Part shown: positions 19,875 through 26,626 of the stretch, one piece after another
How the letters are laid out: each line of letters begins with the position of its first letter
How positions within the stretch are numbered: position 1 is the stretch's first letter
Assembly (NCBI GenBank): GCA_964630295.1
Contig: CAZVTU010000002.1
Span: 1-26,626 of the forward strand
Source of the DNA: CAZVTU01 sp964630295
GTDB taxonomy: Bacteria; Patescibacteriota; Minisyncoccia; Minisyncoccales; RBG-13-42-11
DNA length: 26,626 nucleotides
Reading direction: 5' to 3'
Made by a program: the position numbers and the translations under genes
Notes under the pieces: model-generated
The model's database searches: none
What the model saw: only the letters and a program-made list of their open reading frames with translations
What the model was told of the DNA's origin: nothing

Positions 19875-22757
19875 ATGAATAAATTGTTTAGAAAAATTTC
19901 TCAAAGTAAAAAAATCTTAGCTCTAATAATAGGGCTAGGGTTAATTTTAACTCTTTTACCCTTACAAAATATTGCTCAAGCAGATTGTGATAATAATTGT
20001 ACTGAGTGTATTAACAAAACAGAGTGTGAAACTAGTAATGCCTCTTGTTTTTGGAACGATGAAGAAGAAAGATGTGAATCAGCTGGTTGTGTTATGGTGG
20101 GAGAACAAGAAATAGGAAACTGGTGTCCGGGCTGCGGTTGGAATCCGGCTAGTTGGTTAACCTGTTTTTCCTGTGTAGTCCAATCAATTTTTTCTCTACC
20201 AGTTCGCCTAGCTTTCTTTCTTTTAGCTGTTATTATAGGGATATTTGGTCTTCTTTCTGGTTTTTTCTTTTCGGTAGCAGTATCTTTGATGAATTGGATG
20301 GAAGATGTGTTTTTAGAAATTCCGATTACTCCTGCTAATCAAGCTATGAGTTCGGATTTTGTTGTAAGAGTAGGTTGGGAATTTTCCAGAGATTTCGTTA
20401 ATATGCTGTTTATTCTTATTTTAGTTTTTATTGGTTTAGCCACCATTCTAAAACTAAGAGAGTATGAAGCTAAAAAAATTCTTCCCTCTTTAATAATTAT
20501 TGCTCTTTTAATTAACTTTAGTGCAGTTATTGTTGGATTTGTTGTTGATATGGGAAATATTCTGACTAAGTTTTTTTTAGATCAGGCAGGAGAATATATA
20601 GGGTTGGGAGAAATTTGGAAAAATTCCAGTACCTACCTTATTGACTCAATGAAAGCAGTCTTTACTTTAGATGGAAAATTTTTCCAAAATTTCGGGGAAA
20701 CAATTGGCAGTTTTCTTGGAATTATTGCTTACGGTCTAATTTTAATTGTCTTTTATGGTTTTGCTACTTTGATTTATTTCATCATAATGCTTATTTTCTT
20801 TTTCCGAATCCTAGTCCTTTGGATTCTCACTATTTTAGCTCCTTTTGCTTTCGCCTGTTATATTTTACCCGCTACTAAGAGATGGTGGAACGAATGGTGG
20901 CAACAACTTATTCAGTGGTCAATCATTGGAATACCAATTGGTTTCTTTCTTTGGATTTCTAATTGGATAATGAAAAATACGGCAGCGTTAGAAGGAGCGG
21001 AATTATTTAATAGAGCCGCTCTTGAGTCGGGGCTTAGTTGTCAATTTGCTATCCTTATTGGTTCTATTCTGGCCCCAACTATTGCTATAGTTATACTTGG
21101 AATCGGAGCATTAATCAGCATGCAATTAGCACCAGCTGGCGCCAGCGGAATCATAAATTTTGGGAAGAGTGTGCCGGGAAGAATTGCTAGAATGAGACCA
21201 GTGGCTTTGGGTTTAGGGAGAGCAGCTGGAGGAACGGCTGGGTTAATTAGTGGAGCAGCTGCTGGTGCCCGGAGATTAGAGGAAAGAGCGAGAGAAAGAG
21301 GAAAAATCTGGGGTACATTAGCTAAACCTATGGCTTGGATGACGCGAGGGGTTCAAGTAGCCGTTGGTCCCCGACTAGAAAGATATGCCGCCGGAACACG
21401 AAGAATAAATTATGATGAATTATTCAAAGGAATGGAAGCTGGTGAAATTGCCAGAGCGATTGAAGGGTTATCCACTAAAGAAGATAGAGTCACGGCTGCC
21501 GCTTGGATGGCAGAAAAGGGTCTTATTGATAAACCGGGGATTTCCGAGGAGTTTAAAACTCAAAGGGTACAAGAGGCAGCAACTCTGACTGATAATCCCG
21601 CTTACCAGAAAAGTATTGGCGATATTTTAGAAAGTTTACCAAATTATGTCACCGAAAATATTTTGGTTAAATTAGACCCAGATAAGAAAAAAGAGCTCGA
21701 AGAAGAATTTAATAATTTAAATAAAGAAATTTCAGTTGATGTAAAACTCAGAACTGAAATTGAGAATCAGGCTAAAGCAAAAGGGGTAAGTCTTGAGGAG
21801 GAACTTAAAAATGTAGCAGCTCAAACGATTTTCATTAGAGGTTTAAAGTCGGGAGATGTTAAAGATATCGATAAAAAAGCTTTTGAAAGTGTTGGAGTAA
21901 GAAGAGGAATGAGAAAATGGTCATCTGCTCATCTATCTGCTTTAGTTAATAATTTTAAGACAGAAGACGTAAGAAAAGCTTTAGATAGGGCTGGTGGGTT
22001 AAATGCTATGTTTAAAGATAAAAGTCCGGAAGAGGCCAGTAAACTTTTAGAACAACTTTATAAAGATAATCCGCGATTAATTCATTTCTTTGCTAGAACA
22101 CCGGCCGGCCGAGAATGGAACTGGGAAGGACTGAAATATATGAGAGATCCTTTGGGACGACTAACTAATTCATTTAATGATTTCGAAAAAAGAATGAGAA
22201 TCACTGAAGAATTAGATAAAGCTCCTGATACACTAAAATCTTTTAATAAATTACATGATAAAGCAGCTGACCTTCAAAGAAGAATTGAATTATTACAAAT
22301 GAGAGGTCAACCCACCAATACACGGGAAAAACAACTTATTACAACTTTAAAGAATATTGCTTCGAAATGGCAACAAATTGAAAAAAGTGAAACTTTACGA
22401 AATAAGTGGCTAGAAATCGAAAAATTAAGAAATCCCCAACAAGCTGAAACGCTTCGAAGAAACATGGAAGCGGGACTAAGAATCGAAGGAATTTTAAATA
22501 CTAATCCTGACCTCTATATATTTGACAGATTACATCAAATAGCAGAAAGATATCGTCAACAAATAGCAAAAGCAAGAAGATTAGGTAAGCCAACCGATTG
22601 GTTGGAACAACACTACGCCACGGTTTTAGAAAGGCTCTATAATAAAAATGAGCAAGTTCAAACAAGTGACGAACTACGAGAAAAATGGGGAGAAGTCGAA
22701 AGATTAAGAAAACTTCCTCAAAGAGCACCAAGACCGAGAAGGAGAAGAAGACCTTAA
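19875..22757 (+). CDS. VirB6/TrbL-like polytopic membrane protein with long soluble C-terminal tail
   Basis: The product is 960 residues from the ATG at 19875; a TTG one codon earlier is also open. Positions below count from that TTG. It starts with a signal-like helix (about 14-36) and a Cys-rich segment with about a dozen cysteines (39-101). Hydrophobic helices follow at about 108-140, 175-195, 203-228, 280-335, 346-366 and 388-418, including the RWWNEWWQQLIQW loop (337-349). From 430 to the end the protein is soluble, helical and charged, ending in an Arg/Pro-rich tail. This matches the VirB6/TrbL-type inner-membrane channel proteins of Patescibacteria type IV secretion-like clusters, although VirB6 itself is about 300 residues. 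The C-terminal 530 residues match no domain I know. Neighbours (pilin-like, PrgI, VirB4) support the call. Confidence 0.78.
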   Translation: MNKLFRKISQSKKILALIIGLGLILTLLPLQNIAQADCDNNCTECINKTECETSNASCFWNDEEERCESAGCVMVGEQEIGNWCPGCGWNPASWLTCFSCVVQSIFSLPVRLAFFLLAVIIGIFGLLSGFFFSVAVSLMNWMEDVFLEIPITPANQAMSSDFVVRVGWEFSRDFVNMLFILILVFIGLATILKLREYEAKKILPSLIIIALLINFSAVIVGFVVDMGNILTKFFLDQAGEYIGLGEIWKNSSTYLIDSMKAVFTLDGKFFQNFGETIGSFLGIIAYGLILIVFYGFATLIYFIIMLIFFFRILVLWILTILAPFAFACYILPATKRWWNEWWQQLIQWSIIGIPIGFFLWISNWIMKNTAALEGAELFNRAALESGLSCQFAILIGSILAPTIAIVILGIGALISMQLAPAGASGIINFGKSVPGRIARMRPVALGLGRAAGGTAGLISGAAAGARRLEERARERGKIWGTLAKPMAWMTRGVQVAVGPRLERYAAGTRRINYDELFKGMEAGEIARAIEGLSTKEDRVTAAAWMAEKGLIDKPGISEEFKTQRVQEAATLTDNPAYQKSIGDILESLPNYVTENILVKLDPDKKKELEEEFNNLNKEISVDVKLRTEIENQAKAKGVSLEEELKNVAAQTIFIRGLKSGDVKDIDKKAFESVGVRRGMRKWSSAHLSALVNNFKTEDVRKALDRAGGLNAMFKDKSPEEASKLLEQLYKDNPRLIHFFARTPAGREWNWEGLKYMRDPLGRLTNSFNDFEKRMRITEELDKAPDTLKSFNKLHDKAADLQRRIELLQMRGQPTNTREKQLITTLKNIASKWQQIEKSETLRNKWLEIEKLRNPQQAETLRRNMEAGLRIEGILNTNPDLYIFDRLHQIAERYRQQIAKARRLGKPTDWLEQHYATVLERLYNKNEQVQTSDELREKWGEVERLRKLPQRAPRPRRRRRP

Positions 22758-22795
22758 AAACAAAGAAGCCAGCAACGAGTCGAACGTTACTGGCT
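22755..22795 (-). terminator. Intrinsic terminator of the 22828-23142 gene
   Basis: AGCCAGCAACG (22767-22777) and CGTTACTGGCT (22785-22795) form an 11-bp stem with one G-T wobble and a 7-nt loop. On the minus strand it is followed by TCTTTGTTTTT. It lies against the 3' end of the converging VirB6-like gene. There is no T-run on the plus strand, so it should stop only minus-strand transcription. Confidence 0.85.
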
Positions 22796-22827
22796 CTAAG
22801 GAGGTAGACCAACCAGGAGGATTGGGA

Positions 22828-23142
22828 TTAAGGTTGGCCTTGGGGGTGGCGGCGCTGGCGGCGGGCTTGCCGAGTCTCCCGGGTAAGCTCGCGGTAATAA
22901 TCGGCGTCTTCTTCCGCCGCGAGGAGAGCTTCCTCGAAGGCAGCTTCTGCTTCCCTTTCGGAGACCCGACGTTGCGCCTCTGCCAGACGCTGTTGCCGAA
23001 GGGTAGTCGGATCGGGAACAGGTGATGGCTGTGGTGATTGAGACGATTGAACAGGTTGTCTGAACGATCGTCCCAGTAAAAAACCTACTACCCCTAACAG
23101 AATCGCCAGCACCGCAAGGACCAGAATAATTACCCACTCCAT
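22828..23142 (-). CDS. Small membrane-anchored protein of unknown function, GC-rich coding
   Basis: The 104-residue product has an N-terminal membrane helix (about 3-25, ending GFLLGRSFR), a Gln/Ser/Pro-rich linker (29-46) and a helical region rich in Arg, Glu and Ala (48-98), ending in a basic tail. The charge pattern of residues 48-90 fits an amphipathic or coiled-coil helix on the cytoplasmic side. The start is firm: AAAGGAGGTGAT, nearly the full anti-Shine-Dalgarno complement, precedes the ATG, and a perfect promoter and its own terminator frame the gene. Base composition is far richer in GC than its neighbours. It sits alone, in reverse orientation, inside the plus-strand secretion cluster. 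Overlapping frames at 22796-23137 (minus) and 22822-23025 (plus) lack a ribosome-binding site and any membrane or helical logic. The family is unknown to me. Confidence 0.85.
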   Translation of the reverse strand: MEWVIILVLAVLAILLGVVGFLLGRSFRQPVQSSQSPQPSPVPDPTTLRQQRLAEAQRRVSEREAEAAFEEALLAAEEDADYYRELTRETRQARRQRRHPQGQP

Positions 23143-23147
23143 CGTAT

Positions 23148-23188
23148 CACCTCCTTTCTCTCACCACGTTCCGTGGCCGGAGAGTTAT
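23148..23188 (-). promoter_or_regulatory. Leader hairpin and strong Shine-Dalgarno of the 22828-23142 gene
   Basis: The minus-strand leader contains CTCTC, CGG, CCACG, GAA, CGTGG, T, GAGAG in that order, which folds into two stacked 5-bp stems. The ribosome-binding site AAAGGAGGTGAT follows directly. The structure could stabilise the messenger or control access to the ribosome-binding site. Confidence 0.55.
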
Positions 23189-23212
23189 GGCTACTCGGAA
23201 TGAGCTATTTAT

Positions 23213-23240
23213 ATTATACACCATATTTTAGATTTGTCAA
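23213..23240 (-). promoter_or_regulatory. Perfect consensus sigma-70-type promoter of the 22828-23142 gene
   Basis: On the minus strand TTGACA (23235-23240) and TATAAT (23213-23218) are both exact consensus hexamers, separated by 16 bases. Transcription would begin near 23206, giving a leader of about 60 nt. The -35 overlaps the region just before the divergent gene that starts at 23246. Confidence 0.85.
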
Positions 23241-23245
23241 GAGAT

Positions 23246-23671
23246 ATGACGCAAAAATTAACCCCTGAAAAATTTTGGAAACTTTATGAAAAACTTCCTC
23301 AAGAATTAAAGGATGCTCTTTTCTCTATGGAAACCGGAGATAATATTTATGAAATTTGTCAAAAGAATGAAATTGAGGATTATTTAGAAGAAATTGTTGA
23401 GTATGTTGGTCAGGTTTTAATTGGAGTTTTGCCGCCAGAAGATTTTCAAAAAACTTTAGAAAAAGAATTAAAACTTGAAAAAGAAATGGCCAAGAAAGTG
23501 GCTCAAGAAATCAATCGATTTATTTTCTACCCAGTAAAATCTGCTTTAGAACAACTTTATAAGATAGAAATAAAACCACCTGAAAGGCTAACTGAAAAAC
23601 CAAAAAAAGAATTACGCCTAACCGAAGAAAAACCAAAAAAAAGAGATATTTATAGAGAACCAATCGAATAA
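23246..23671 (+). CDS. Small helical protein of the secretion cluster, unknown function
   Basis: The product is 141 residues from the ATG at 23246; a TTG four codons upstream (23234) is also in frame but lies within the divergent promoter. Its sequence is helical, acidic to neutral, with no membrane segment, and ends in a charged tail (PKKELRLTEEKPKKRDIY). I do not recognise a domain. It precedes the PrgI gene by 3 nt and is probably translated with the PrgI, TraC-like and VirB4 genes. A cytoplasmic accessory to the VirB4-driven machine is a guess from context. Confidence 0.72.
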   Translation: MTQKLTPEKFWKLYEKLPQELKDALFSMETGDNIYEICQKNEIEDYLEEIVEYVGQVLIGVLPPEDFQKTLEKELKLEKEMAKKVAQEINRFIFYPVKSALEQLYKIEIKPPERLTEKPKKELRLTEEKPKKRDIYREPIE

Positions 23672-23674
23672 AAT

Positions 23675-24085
23675 ATGCGTTTTACTGTTCCTCAATTTAT
23701 TGAATATGAGGCAAAAATTATTGGCCCCTTTACTTTTAAACAATTTGTTTATATTGGTTTAGCTGGCGCAGTTTGTTTTATTGTATATTTTTCTGCACCT
23801 TTTTCGGTATTTTTAATTTCTTGTTTTGTTTTAGGGGGAGGGGCTTTAGCTTTTGCTTTTTTAAAAATTGGTGGTCGGCCTTTATCCACAATTATTGCTA
23901 ATTTTCTAAGGTTTAATTTAACCCCGAAAATGTATATCTGGCAAAAAAAAGAAACACAGGTTACTGTTTTTAAAAAAGAAACTAAAAAAAGAGTAGAAGA
24001 AAAAGAAGAAGAACTTCCATTAAAAATTGCTGAAAAAAGTAGGTTAAAAAAACTTAGAACTCAAATTGAAACAAAAACAAAATAA
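23675..24085 (+). CDS. PrgI-family membrane protein (VirB3-like position)
   Basis: The 136-residue product begins MRFTVPQFIEYEAKIIGPFT, the typical PrgI opening. Two membrane helices follow (about 23-40 and 43-64), then GGRPL and a conserved amphipathic stretch ending in MYIWQKK (85-92). The tail (93-136) is charged. PrgI proteins accompany VirB4-type ATPases in conjugative and type IV secretion-like systems of Gram-positive bacteria and Patescibacteria, and occupy the place of VirB3. It is spaced 3 nt from both neighbours, consistent with one operon. Confidence 0.92.
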   Translation: MRFTVPQFIEYEAKIIGPFTFKQFVYIGLAGAVCFIVYFSAPFSVFLISCFVLGGGALAFAFLKIGGRPLSTIIANFLRFNLTPKMYIWQKKETQVTVFKKETKKRVEEKEEELPLKIAEKSRLKKLRTQIETKTK

Positions 24086-24088
24086 AAT

Positions 24089-24727
24089 ATGCAAGCTGCC
24101 ACTCAACAATTTTTAGAAATTGAGCAGATTAGAGAAGGTGTACTTGTATTAAAAAATAAATCTTTGAGAGGGGTAATTATGGTTTCTTCTTTGAATTTTG
24201 CTTTAAAGTCCGACGAGGAACAGCAGGCAATTATTTATCAATTTCAGAATTTTTTAAATTCTTTAGATTTTTCTTTAGAAATTGTCGTCCAGTCGAGGGT
24301 TTTAAATATTACTGGTTATTTAGATAAGTTAAAAGAATTAGAAAGAAAACAAGAAAATGAATTATTAAAAATTCAAACTGCCGAATATCAAAAATTCATT
24401 AAAGATTTGATCAGTGGAAGTTCAATTATGTCAAAGAATTTCTTTGTAGTAGTACCCTTCACCTTAATTGAGATTCCAGGAATGGGAGCCACTAAAGGTT
24501 TATTTAAAAAAACGAAAATAGAGTCCCCAAGTGAAGAACAATTCCAAAGAGCAAAATCTCAACTATGGCAAAGAATGGAATTTGTCGCCTTAGGATTAAG
24601 AAGATGTGGTTTGCAATGTGTTCCTTTAAATACCCCAGAGTTAATTGAACTTTTCTGGAGTTTATATCATCCAGAAGAAGCTGAAGTCGGTTATTACCCA
24701 GAAATTCCTCCAGAATTAATAAGGTAA
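24089..24727 (+). CDS. TraC-like domain protein (VirB4 N-terminal-like, no ATPase motif)
   Basis: The 212-residue product resembles the N-terminal part of TraC/VirB4 proteins: an opening of hydrophobic strands (QIREGVLVLKNKSLRGVIMV), the SDEEQQAIIYQFQNFLNSLDF block (36-56), a QSRVLNI strand (63-69), a helical insert and a C-terminal RRCGLQCVPLNTPELIELFW segment. It has no Walker motifs. The next gene already encodes a VirB4 with its own N-terminal region, so this is a separate protein and not the severed front of VirB4. It lies 3 nt after PrgI and 6 nt before virB4. It probably binds the ATPase at the membrane. Confidence 0.82.
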   Translation: MQAATQQFLEIEQIREGVLVLKNKSLRGVIMVSSLNFALKSDEEQQAIIYQFQNFLNSLDFSLEIVVQSRVLNITGYLDKLKELERKQENELLKIQTAEYQKFIKDLISGSSIMSKNFFVVVPFTLIEIPGMGATKGLFKKTKIESPSEEQFQRAKSQLWQRMEFVALGLRRCGLQCVPLNTPELIELFWSLYHPEEAEVGYYPEIPPELIR

Positions 24728-24733
24728 ATTAAT

Positions 24734-26521
24734 ATGAAATTACCATTTTTCAAAGAGAAAAAAAAAGAAATTCCCTTAAAAATATTTGAAGCTCCAGCTA
24801 TTGAAGCTAAAGATATTATTGCTCCTTCTTCAATTGAAGTTAATTCTGATTATTTAAAATTAGGAAACAGATTCACTAAATCCTTTTTTATTTTTTCTTA
24901 TCCTCGCTATTTAAGCACAGCTTGGTTTTCTCCAGTAATTAATTTAGACGCTCCAATGGATATTAGTTTTCACATTCATCCAATCGAAACTGGCCAAGTT
25001 CTTAAACAATTAAGGAAAAGAGTAACTGAAGTTCAAGCAGAAATTGCCGAAAGAGAAGAAAAAGGATTAATCCGAGATCCAGCATTAGAAACTGCTTATC
25101 GAGATTTAGAAACTTTAAGAGATAGATTACAAACTGCCCAAGAAAGAATGTTTAAGTTTGGTCTTTATTTAACTGTCTATGGAAATAGTTTAAAAGAGAT
25201 AAAAGAAGTAGAAACAACTCTAAGATCAATTTTAGAATCCAGATTAATTTATATTAAACCTGCCCTCTATCAACAAAGAGAAGGTTTTAATTCTTCTTCT
25301 CCTTATGGATTAGATCAATTAATGGTTCATACCTCTATGAACACCGGTCCTCTTTCCTCAACTTTTCCTTTTGTTTCTTTTGATTTAAGTTCGAACGAAG
25401 GAATTTTATATGGAATAAATAGACATAATAATTCTTTAATTTTATTTGACAGATTCAGTTTGGAAAACGCCAACAGTGTGGTCTTTGCTAAAGCTGGTTC
25501 GGGAAAATCGTACGCTGTAAAGTTAGAAATTCTTCGCTCTTTAATGTTGGGGGTAGATATAATAGTTTTGGACCCCGAAAATGAATACCAATCTTTATCT
25601 GAAGCAGTTGGTGGTTCTTTCTTTAATATGTCTTTATCTTCAACAAATCATATAAATCCTTTTGATTTACCCATCCCAAGGGAAGATGAAAAACCAGCCG
25701 ATGTTCTTCGCTCAAACATCATTAACTTGGTGGGGTTATTAAGAATTATGCTCGGTGGTTTAACTCCAGAAGAAGATGCTATTATAGATAGAGCTTTAAC
25801 TGAAACCTACGCTGCTAAAGATATTACACCAGAGACCGATCCTAAGAATTGGAAAGAAAAAGTTCCTTTAATGTCTGACTTTGAGCAGGTTCTCAGTAGT
25901 ATGGAAGGAGCAGAATCTTTAGTAAGAAGAGTAAGAAAATTTACCAAGGGAACTTTTGCTCAGTTTTTTAATCAACCTACGAATATTTCCATGGAAAAGC
26001 CCTTTGTTGTTTTTGGAATAAGAGATATGGAAGATGAACTTCGTCCAATGGCAATGTTTATTATTATGAGATATATCTGGAATAAAGTTCGGTCAGAATT
26101 AAAAAAGAGAATTTTAGTAGTTGACGAAGCTTGGTGGATTATGCAAACAGAAGACGGAGCTTCTTTCTTATATGGAATTTGTAAAAGAGCAAGAAAATAT
26201 TGGTTAGGAGTTACAACTATTACTCAGGATGTCGGTGATTTTATGAAATCAGAGTATGGTAAACCAATTATTACCAATTCCTCTTTACAACTTTTAATGA
26301 AACAATCCCCAGCAACAATCGATTTGGTAAAGAAAATCTTTAACCTAACTGAAGAAGAAAAATACCTGTTATTGGAAGCTGAGGTAGGGGAAGGAATATT
26401 TTTTGCTGGCCAAAAACATGTAGCAATCAAAGTGGTGGCTTCTTATACCGAAGACCAATTTATTACCACGGCCCCTGAAGAGGTTTTAAAAATAAAAAAA
26501 GCTAAGGGATTAATATCTTAA
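24734..26521 (+). CDS. virB4: VirB4/TraC-family secretion ATPase
   Basis: The 595-residue protein has an N-terminal region with a central coiled coil (about 85-140) and a C-terminal ATPase domain. Walker A is AKAGSGKS (252-259), Walker B is ILVVDEAWW (460-468) and a TTITQDV sensor follows (494-500). LDPENEYQSL (279-288) is the usual post-Walker A strand. VirB4 ATPases power assembly or substrate movement in type IV secretion and conjugative pilus systems. No VirB11 or VirD4 is visible in this window, so export of DNA cannot be claimed. It follows the PrgI and TraC-like genes in one tight run. Confidence 0.95.
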   Translation: MKLPFFKEKKKEIPLKIFEAPAIEAKDIIAPSSIEVNSDYLKLGNRFTKSFFIFSYPRYLSTAWFSPVINLDAPMDISFHIHPIETGQVLKQLRKRVTEVQAEIAEREEKGLIRDPALETAYRDLETLRDRLQTAQERMFKFGLYLTVYGNSLKEIKEVETTLRSILESRLIYIKPALYQQREGFNSSSPYGLDQLMVHTSMNTGPLSSTFPFVSFDLSSNEGILYGINRHNNSLILFDRFSLENANSVVFAKAGSGKSYAVKLEILRSLMLGVDIIVLDPENEYQSLSEAVGGSFFNMSLSSTNHINPFDLPIPREDEKPADVLRSNIINLVGLLRIMLGGLTPEEDAIIDRALTETYAAKDITPETDPKNWKEKVPLMSDFEQVLSSMEGAESLVRRVRKFTKGTFAQFFNQPTNISMEKPFVVFGIRDMEDELRPMAMFIIMRYIWNKVRSELKKRILVVDEAWWIMQTEDGASFLYGICKRARKYWLGVTTITQDVGDFMKSEYGKPIITNSSLQLLMKQSPATIDLVKKIFNLTEEEKYLLLEAEVGEGIFFAGQKHVAIKVVASYTEDQFITTAPEEVLKIKKAKGLIS

Positions 26522-26525
26522 AATT

Positions 26526-26626
26526 ATGGCGGAATCAACAGTAGAATTGCCCGTAGAACAACCAATAGAAGATGCCGGAGAAAAAGCAAGGGTCAGTCCT
26601 CTTGATCCGGACTTTTTACTTTTTGC
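26526..26626 (+). CDS. Start of an unidentified protein downstream of virB4 (partial)
   Basis: An ATG at 26526, 4 nt after the virB4 stop, opens a frame that runs off the window. The 33 visible residues begin MAESTVELPVEQPIEDAGEK and are acidic with no signal peptide. The spacing says it belongs to the same operon. Nothing more can be said about its product. Confidence 0.65.
   Translation, partial: MAESTVELPVEQPIEDAGEKARVSPLDPDFLLF

Noticed and set aside
22822..23025. Plus-strand open frame opposite the small membrane-protein gene
   Set aside because: It is a by-product of GC-rich antisense codons, with no start signal or recognisable product.
22796..23137. Open frame on the minus strand overlapping the small membrane-protein gene
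   Set aside because: It has no ribosome-binding site and a low-complexity Gly/Arg/Pro product. The frame starting at 23142 has a near-perfect SD, a membrane helix and a charged helix.
24089..26521. TraC-like gene and virB4 as one gene split by a frameshift
   Set aside because: The downstream VirB4 has its own complete N-terminal region, and the two frames are separated by a stop, a 6-nt gap and a new ATG.

Overview
The window is AT-rich, densely packed bacterial DNA. Its content points to Candidatus Patescibacteria (Candidate Phyla Radiation), probably a Parcubacteria-like lineage. The evidence is a PrgI/TraC-like/VirB4 secretion module with TrbC/VirB2-like pilin proteins, a LysM-M23 peptidase, a NYN nuclease beside pnp, fatty-acid-scavenging proteins of the FakA/FakB (DegV) type, very short gene spacing and tRNA genes that do not encode CCA. 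TGA is used as a stop (the NYN gene ends in an ATGA overlap with pnp), which argues against the TGA-recoding Gracilibacteria and Absconditabacteria. The lineage is inferred from gene content; no marker phylogeny could be run.

Region 1 (1-5630, minus strand) reads yraN-like nuclease, a PlsY-FakA-FakB fusion, nusA, then a membrane pyrophosphatase cut by the window edge. A terminator-like hairpin lies just in front of nusA. The fusion joins three steps of fatty acid salvage in one chain: a fatty-acid-binding DegV domain, a DhaL-type acyl kinase and the acyl-phosphate:glycerol-3-phosphate acyltransferase PlsY.

Region 2 (5641-6428, minus) is a self-contained unknown gene with its own near-consensus promoter, strong Shine-Dalgarno sequence and terminator. 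Its base composition is unlike its neighbours.

Region 3 (6479-9768) is a divergent tRNA/CDS block. On the minus strand it reads cca, tRNA-Pro, a second DegV gene, tRNA-Ala. On the plus strand it reads tRNA-Arg, a VirB2-like pilin gene, tRNA-Lys, rpsO. Two coding starts lie exactly 2 nt after a tRNA 3' end, and one tRNA begins on the base after a stop codon. The layout recalls the tRNA punctuation of mitochondria.

Region 4 (9769-15594, plus) holds rpsO, a NYN-domain nuclease, pnp, a single-pass membrane protein of unknown role, a DksA/TraR-type zinc-finger protein and comM. A converging LysM-M23 peptidase gene (minus) shares a hairpin terminator with comM.

Region 5 (16795-26626, plus) starts with rsmA and continues into a cell-surface secretion or pilus cluster: a large repeat-bearing protein ending in a pilin-like domain, a VirB6/TrbL-like membrane protein with a long soluble tail, a small helical protein, PrgI, a TraC-like protein, a VirB4 ATPase and a truncated next gene. 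A small minus-strand membrane-protein gene with a perfect consensus promoter and its own terminator sits inside this cluster.

No CRISPR array, insertion sequence, rRNA or attachment site was seen. No stretch of more than 300 bases lacks a gene.
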